From Sphingomonas sp. Leaf407 (lineage in GTDB: Bacteria; Pseudomonadota; Alphaproteobacteria; Sphingomonadales; Sphingomonadaceae), in the NCBI RefSeq assembly GCF_001425385.1, contig NZ_LMQO01000001.1, forward strand, positions 906,833 to 970,832: 64,000 bases of DNA, written 5' to 3'. The translations under genes were made by a program, and so were the position numbers. This document shows, in pieces, positions 59,653 through 64,000 of this stretch; within the stretch, counting starts at the first letter, position 1; the number at the start of each line of letters is the position of its first letter. Under the pieces are notes generated by a model, which was given only the letters and a program-made list of their open reading frames with translations, was not told the origin of the DNA and did no database searches.

Positions 59653-61898
59653 AGGCCGACGCGCACGCTGGCGAACACGGTGCGCGGCGTCCCGTAATAA
59701 TTGCCACGCCCGGTCGACGAGATGCGCGCGTAATACTCACGATCGAACAGGTTGTTGACGTTCACCGCCAGCGTCACCTTGTCGTTGATCGCATAGCCGG
59801 CGCGCAGGTCGGCGACGGCATAGGCCCCCTGTCGCACGATCGTCGAGCGGGTACGCAGGGTGCCGTTGGCGTTGAACGCCGCCGGACTGCCGCTCCACGT
59901 CCCGTCGAACCATGTCACGCCCGCGCCCGCGCTGAACCCGGCGAGCGGGCCGTCCTTGGGCGCGTAGTTGGTGAACAGCTTGACCATATGTTCCGGGATC
60001 ACCGGCAGGAGGCTCAGGCCTTCCAGCACCGGATTGGCATCTTCCAGATATTCGGTCTTGGTATAGCTGTAGCCGCCGTTGATCCGCCAGCCCGGCAATA
60101 TCTCGCCGCTCGCTTCCGCTTCAATGCCGCGTGCGCGGACCTTGCCGGTCTGGAACACGATTGTCGGTTCGTTGGGATCGTTGATGAGGCGGTTGCTCTG
60201 AGTGATCTGATAGACAGCGGCCGAGAGCAGCAGCCGGTCGTTCATCAGCGACAGCTTGGTGCCGGCCTCATATTGCTGGCCCAGCAGCGGCTGTACCGCC
60301 TGCCCGTCATTGCGAACGCGGCCGACCGGCGGGGCCTGCGGCGTGAAGCTGTCGGCGTAGCTGGCATAGACGTTCAATTGCGGCGTCACGTCCCACACCA
60401 CCCCGGCATAGGGGGTGAAACGCCCGTCGAAGCTGTAGCGCGTCGGCAGGCCGATCGTGCCGGTAGCGACGCGCGTCGTGGTCAGCGTGGTGTCCCACCA
60501 CGTCATCCGCCCGCCGCCGACCAATGTCAGCCCGTCGAGCGGGCGGAAGCGCAACTGGCCGTACAGCCCATATTGCTCGATCTCGGTTTCCGACCCGCCA
60601 TAGACCTGGGTCACCGGGCCGGCCGGGCCCTGAAACGCCGGTAGCGGACCATAGGGGTTGAGCGGCGGTTCGGCCGGCGACACCGGGTTATAGACGTCGA
60701 TCCGCGCATAGTTGGACAGGCGGGTGAAGTCCGACGTCGCCGAACTCGCTTGATAGTCGGTGCCGAGGATCAGCGTATGCTCGCGCCCGAAGGCCGGGAA
60801 GTTGCCGACGCCATTGAAGTCGAACGCGCGGGTCTGCATCGTGCTGTCGCCGCGATAGGCGATGTGGCTGGTGACGCCGCTCGTCGCGGTGATCGGCTGG
60901 TTGCCGATATAGCTGTAGATGTCGATGCGATCGACGTCGGTGAGCAGGCCGGTGGCGCGCAGCGTCCAGCGGTCGCTGACCCGGTGCGCGACCTCGACGA
61001 AGCCAGACCAGCTTTCCGAACGGAAGCGGTTCCAGTCGGCGCCGAGATAGGTCGAGCGGTCGATGTCGAGCAGCCGCCCGTCGCTGCCGTCCAGCCCGCC
61101 GATGATGCCGGGCAGGCCCGACTGGATCGCCGGTTTGAACAGTTCGTAATTGCCGCCGACGGTGATCGTCGTATTCTCGCCGATCCGCGTATCGGCCACG
61201 CCGAAGGCGCCGACGCGATAGCGGTGGGCGACGTCGAAGAACTGATCCTGATCGTGGACGAAGGCACCCAGCCGCATGCCCGACCGGTCGTCGAGCGGCA
61301 CGGACACGTCCACCTCGCCCCGGAAGTTATCGTAGCTGCCGTATCCCGCGAGCGCATTGACGCGCAGATCGTCGAACGGTCGCTTGCGCACCAGATTGAT
61401 GCTGCCCGCCGGATTGCCGGCACCGCTGAACAGCCCGGCCGGCCCGCGCAGCACCTCGACCCGGTCGTACAGGAACAGGTCGGGGACTACCGCCGGAAAA
61501 CCGAAGCCGAGCGTCGGCACGCCGTCGACCAGATAATTGTTGATGGTGAAGCCGCGCGACAGGAACGACGGGTCCTCGCTGCCGACGCCGGTGATCGTCA
61601 CGCCGTTGGTGACGGTCAGCGCGTCCTCAAGGGTGAACAGGTTGCGCTGCTGCAACTGTTCCTGATCGATCACGGTGATGGTGTTGGGCACGTCCTTGAG
61701 CGGCGTGACCGTTTTCCCGACCGCCTGGCCATAGCTCTTGCCCAGGACGATAATATCGTCGCCGCGCTGTGCCGCTTCCTCATCGGTTTCCGCGTCCGCC
61801 GTGGCTTCGACCACCGGTTCGGCCCATGCCGGGGCCGCCAGCGCCAGCGTGGCCACACTCGCGGCCCATGCCGTCGATCGGTTCCAACGCGCCATCAT
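59649..61898 (-). CDS. TonB-dependent siderophore receptor
   Basis: The 749-residue outer-membrane protein has a signal peptide (about 1-26), a TonB-box-like DDIIVLGK and a plug domain with VPNTITVIDQEQLQQRN. The plug also has the typical EVLRGPAGLFSGAGNPAGSI. A 22-strand barrel ends in an aromatic-rich strand (FASVRVGL). It is of the FhuE/FpvA type that imports ferric hydroxamate or similar siderophores; the ligand is not predictable. An AAGGGGG precedes the ATG. It heads the receptor-DUF3649-PepSY-DUF3325 operon. Confidence 0.92.
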   Translation of the reverse strand: MMARWNRSTAWAASVATLALAAPAWAEPVVEATADAETDEEAAQRGDDIIVLGKSYGQAVGKTVTPLKDVPNTITVIDQEQLQQRNLFTLEDALTVTNGVTITGVGSEDPSFLSRGFTINNYLVDGVPTLGFGFPAVVPDLFLYDRVEVLRGPAGLFSGAGNPAGSINLVRKRPFDDLRVNALAGYGSYDNFRGEVDVSVPLDDRSGMRLGAFVHDQDQFFDVAHRYRVGAFGVADTRIGENTTITVGGNYELFKPAIQSGLPGIIGGLDGSDGRLLDIDRSTYLGADWNRFRSESWSGFVEVAHRVSDRWTLRATGLLTDVDRIDIYSYIGNQPITATSGVTSHIAYRGDSTMQTRAFDFNGVGNFPAFGREHTLILGTDYQASSATSDFTRLSNYARIDVYNPVSPAEPPLNPYGPLPAFQGPAGPVTQVYGGSETEIEQYGLYGQLRFRPLDGLTLVGGGRMTWWDTTLTTTRVATGTIGLPTRYSFDGRFTPYAGVVWDVTPQLNVYASYADSFTPQAPPVGRVRNDGQAVQPLLGQQYEAGTKLSLMNDRLLLSAAVYQITQSNRLINDPNEPTIVFQTGKVRARGIEAEASGEILPGWRINGGYSYTKTEYLEDANPVLEGLSLLPVIPEHMVKLFTNYAPKDGPLAGFSAGAGVTWFDGTWSGSPAAFNANGTLRTRSTIVRQGAYAVADLRAGYAINDKVTLAVNVNNLFDREYYARISSTGRGNYYGTPRTVFASVRVGL

Positions 61899-61907
61899 TC
61901 CCCCTTA

Positions 61908-61934
61908 TGCGATTCACTCTCAATATGAAGCGCA
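61908..61934. promoter_or_regulatory. Spaced inverted repeat before the siderophore receptor (possible operator)
   Basis: TGCGATTCA and TGAAGCGCA (8 of 9 positions complementary) flank a 9-bp centre. The repeat begins 10 bp upstream of the receptor start codon and lies in the 138-bp gap to the divergent DUF4198 gene. It could bind an iron regulator of the Fur or Irr kind, although it does not match the classical Fur box well. Confidence 0.4.
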
Positions 61935-62036
61935 TCTATCGGCACAATTCGGACAATGCAACGCTATTGCGACCTATTCGCATTCTTACTATGCCGTGAC
62001 AATCGTGGACGTCCTTGTCCGCCCCGGGAGATTATC

Positions 62037-62666
62037 ATGCGATCGCTGGCGCTTATCCTTGCCTTTACCCTGCCCGCCGTTGCGCAGGCGCACGAAGTCT
62101 GGATCGAGCGCGACGGCGCGGGGCCGGCACGCATCTACCTTGGCGAACCGGCCGAGCCGATGCCGGCGGGCGGCGATCCCGAATTCAAGCGGCTGGTGGC
62201 ACCGAAGTTCGTCGGCACCGCCGCCACCCGCAGCGATCGCCGCGCGGGCTATATCGAGGCGATAGTGCCGGCGAAGGGTGACCTGCGCGTGACCGACGAT
62301 ACGGTGTTCGCGCCATGGGGGGCGGAGGGTGCGAAGGAGGCGGTGATCTATTACGCGCGCGCCGGGCGCAGCGATACCGCCACCGCCATGCCGTACGAGA
62401 TCGCGCCGCTCACCGCCAATGGCAATCGCTTCGCGCTGATGCAGGGCGGCAAGCCGGTCGCCGATGCCAAGGTGACGGTGGTGTCGCCCGATAAATGGAC
62501 GAAGGTGCTGAGCGCCGACGCGAACGGTATCGTCACCGTGCCGCTGCGTGGGGGAGGCCGCTATCTGTTGAGCGCGACCAAGGAGGAAACCGGCCAGTTG
62601 GCGGTGCCCGCAGGACCGGTCGCCAAAATCTATCACACCGCCACCACGACCTTCGTGGCGAAATAG
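62037..62666 (+). CDS. DUF4198 domain periplasmic protein
   Basis: The 209-residue protein has a signal peptide (about 1-18, MRSLALILAFTLPAVAQA). The mature protein starts HEVWIERDG, the typical His-containing N-terminus of DUF4198 proteins linked to nickel/cobalt or iron uptake. A C-terminal Ig-like or beta domain (about 125-180) carries PVADAKVTVVSPD. The start at 62037 follows GGGAGATTATC. It is divergent from the siderophore receptor and likely shares its regulation. Confidence 0.85.
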   Translation: MRSLALILAFTLPAVAQAHEVWIERDGAGPARIYLGEPAEPMPAGGDPEFKRLVAPKFVGTAATRSDRRAGYIEAIVPAKGDLRVTDDTVFAPWGAEGAKEAVIYYARAGRSDTATAMPYEIAPLTANGNRFALMQGGKPVADAKVTVVSPDKWTKVLSADANGIVTVPLRGGGRYLLSATKEETGQLAVPAGPVAKIYHTATTTFVAK

Positions 62667-62680
62667 GGATACTCTCCGAT

Positions 62681-62776
62681 CGTCGTCCCCGCGCAGGCGG
62701 GGACCCATATACGCCGACGCCGGTGCTTCCATCGAAACACCGGCGTCTATGGATTCCCGCCTTCGCGGGAATGACG
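62681..62776. repeat. ATTCC-type palindromic doublet, copy D
   Basis: The first unit is CGTCGTCCCCGCGCAGGCGG (G/C variant core), the second is ATTCCCGCCTTCGCGGGAAT plus GACG. An internal pair, GACGCCGGTG/CACCGGCGTC, adds a perfect 10-bp stem. The element separates the DUF4198 gene from the convergent esterase gene. Confidence 0.87.
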
Positions 62777-62788
62777 ATGTAGGGAAGG

Positions 62789-64000
62789 TTACTTCACCGG
62801 CAACACGAACGGTGCGGCGGGCAGGTCGGCCTTGTCGAACAGGTTGACGAACGGCGCGTCGGCCCACGCATAGCGCACCCGCGTCACCCCCGGCCTGTTG
62901 GCGCCGGGCAGCACCACCGTCTCGCCGCGCGGCACGGCAGTGGCATAGCTGCACGTCTCGCCCGCGCACGTTTCGAACCCGATCGCCTGCGCGCCGCTGT
63001 AGCTTTGCAATCCGCCCAGTGCGTTGCGATAGCGCACGACCAGATCGGCCCCGGCGCGGGTCACGTCGACCGCTTCCGGCCCCGATCGCGTGCCCGGTTT
63101 GCCATAGGCGATGACGCTCGCCAGCCGGGCCAGCCGCTCGCCGACCAGCGTCTTCTGCGTCGGATGGATGTCGAACCGGTCGCCGACGTCGATCGTCACC
63201 GCCAGCCCCGCATCGGCATCGGCCGCGACCGCTTCGGCCTGCGCCTGGCGCAATTCGGCCCAGCTCGACTGGCCGGGCGTCGTCATCGGCTTGCCATAGG
63301 AGGTGAGCTGCACGACGAAGAACGGCAGTTTCGGCGCATCGAACGCCCGCCGCCAGTCGGCCATCAGCAGCGGCAGCAACCGGCGATAGGCGCCGGCTTC
63401 CGCCGCGTTCGATTCCCCCTGATACCATGCCGCCAGTTTCAGCCCGTAGCCGGCGAACGGCGCGATCATGCCGTTGTAGAGCGTGGTCAGGCTGTTGGGC
63501 GTATCCCATGGCGGCGGGGCGATCCACTTGTCCTTGAGCGGCGTACCCTTCGCATAGCGCCACGGCCCCTTGAACGGAACGAGCGTGCCATCGGCCAGCT
63601 CGACCCCGCGCGGCGCGGGGCTGGCGAAGCCGCCGCCGTTGGCGCCGCCCAGCACGCGGATCGCCACAACGTTGCGCCCGGCATGAAGCCTGCCCGCCGG
63701 GATCGCATAGCCGCGCCATGCCCATTCGATGCTGCCACCGCCGACATAGGTGCCGTTGACATAGCTTTCGTCGAACTTGTCGATCGGCCCCAGCCGCAGC
63801 GTCCTGGCGGCGGCGGCCTGTTCGGGGGTCAGCTCGATCGTGGTGCGCAGCCACACCGCGCCCTCGAAATCGGCCAGCGCGGGGATTCCCGCCTGCCGCC
63901 ATGCCGCTTCGTTGATCGTGCCCCAAGCCGCGTCGTCGAAGCCCTCGGTCCGCCATGCGCGCTGGCTGGTCGCGGCGGGATCGTTCGCCTGCCACCATGC
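62789..64000 (-). CDS. Sialate O-acetylesterase-like protein (5' end outside the window)
   Basis: The frame is open to the window edge, so only the last 403 residues are visible. The SASA esterase pattern is clear: AWYQGESNA, and near the C-terminus DIHPTQKTLVGERLA with the catalytic-type His. A galactose-binding-like region (VVAIRVLGGANGGGF) lies between. The nucleophile block (GQSN) expected near the N-terminus would be upstream of 64000. Family members remove O-acetyl groups from sialic acids or plant polysaccharide side chains, usually after export. Confidence 0.88.
   Translation of the reverse strand, partial: AWWQANDPAATSQRAWRTEGFDDAAWGTINEAAWRQAGIPALADFEGAVWLRTTIELTPEQAAAARTLRLGPIDKFDESYVNGTYVGGGSIEWAWRGYAIPAGRLHAGRNVVAIRVLGGANGGGFASPAPRGVELADGTLVPFKGPWRYAKGTPLKDKWIAPPPWDTPNSLTTLYNGMIAPFAGYGLKLAAWYQGESNAAEAGAYRRLLPLLMADWRRAFDAPKLPFFVVQLTSYGKPMTTPGQSSWAELRQAQAEAVAADADAGLAVTIDVGDRFDIHPTQKTLVGERLARLASVIAYGKPGTRSGPEAVDVTRAGADLVVRYRNALGGLQSYSGAQAIGFETCAGETCSYATAVPRGETVVLPGANRPGVTRVRYAWADAPFVNLFDKADLPAAPFVLPVK

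Overview
The window looks like a core-chromosome segment of a high-GC alphaproteobacterium, most probably a sphingomonad (Sphingomonadales). The reasons are gene order and protein type: the rpsB-tsf-pyrH-frr-uppS-cdsA-dxr-rseP-bamA-ompH-fabZ run, the mreBCD-mrdA-rodA cell-shape operon, a cysteine-free ribosomal protein L31, a eukaryote-like NADP isocitrate dehydrogenase, a class II (plant-like) DAHP synthase, and GC-rich palindromic intergenic repeats. The assignment comes from these features only; no 16S or other marker gene is present. I found no rRNA operon, CRISPR array, prophage, transposase or integrase.

Layout. 1-8850: SPFH/NfeD membrane pair, a Tat-exported DUF885 metallopeptidase-like protein, an alcohol dehydrogenase/SRPBCC pair, cysS, a TM2 protein and DAHP synthase. 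8851-13029: a double palindromic repeat, a molybdenum hydroxylase large subunit without its partner subunits, and mutL. 13170-18791: mreB, mreC, mreD, mrdA, rodA, followed by two identical tRNA-Lys(CUU) genes. 19326-31105 (minus strand): a PilZ protein, rpmE, then the envelope and translation chain from rpsB down to fabZ. It lacks the lpxD and lpxA genes that sit around fabZ in LPS-making proteobacteria, which agrees with the known replacement of LPS by glycosphingolipids in sphingomonads. 31365-36275: a small membrane protein, pssA-psd, icd, and a Kef-type antiporter. 36490-37314: an exported-protein gene interrupted by one in-frame stop codon. 37630-44039: alaS, then a transporter-kynA-kynU tryptophan-degradation operon and a small DUF3072 protein. 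44377-49125 (minus): a tightly overlapped cytochrome c maturation operon ccmCDEFGH plus a short ccmI, without ccmAB. 49296-57523: a leucine-dehydrogenase-family gene, tRNA-His, a prolyl-hydroxylase-like dioxygenase, an MscS channel, gyrA, DUF952 and DUF488 proteins, and trmFO. 57510-62666: an iron-uptake locus made of a TonB-dependent siderophore receptor, DUF3649, PepSY and DUF3325 membrane proteins, with a divergent DUF4198 periplasmic protein. 62789-64000: the C-terminal part of a sialate O-acetylesterase-like protein that runs off the window.

The genes mostly serve envelope building (lipid carrier, CDP-DAG, PE synthesis, BamA, Mre/Rod), translation (CysRS, AlaRS, S2, EF-Ts, RRF, L31, tRNAs, TrmFO) and respiration (Ccm). 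Nineteen gene pairs overlap by exactly four bases (ATGA or GTGA), so translational coupling appears to be widespread here.

The least explained material is intergenic: three families of palindromic repeats, one of which supplies the stop codon of the MscS gene; a folded leader before rpsB; and a spaced inverted repeat in front of the siderophore receptor. I did not find a clearly new defence or mobile system. The best candidates for further attention are the nonsense-interrupted gene, the loss of lpx genes from the bamA-fabZ cluster, the repeat families, and the receptor/PepSY/DUF3325/DUF3649 locus.
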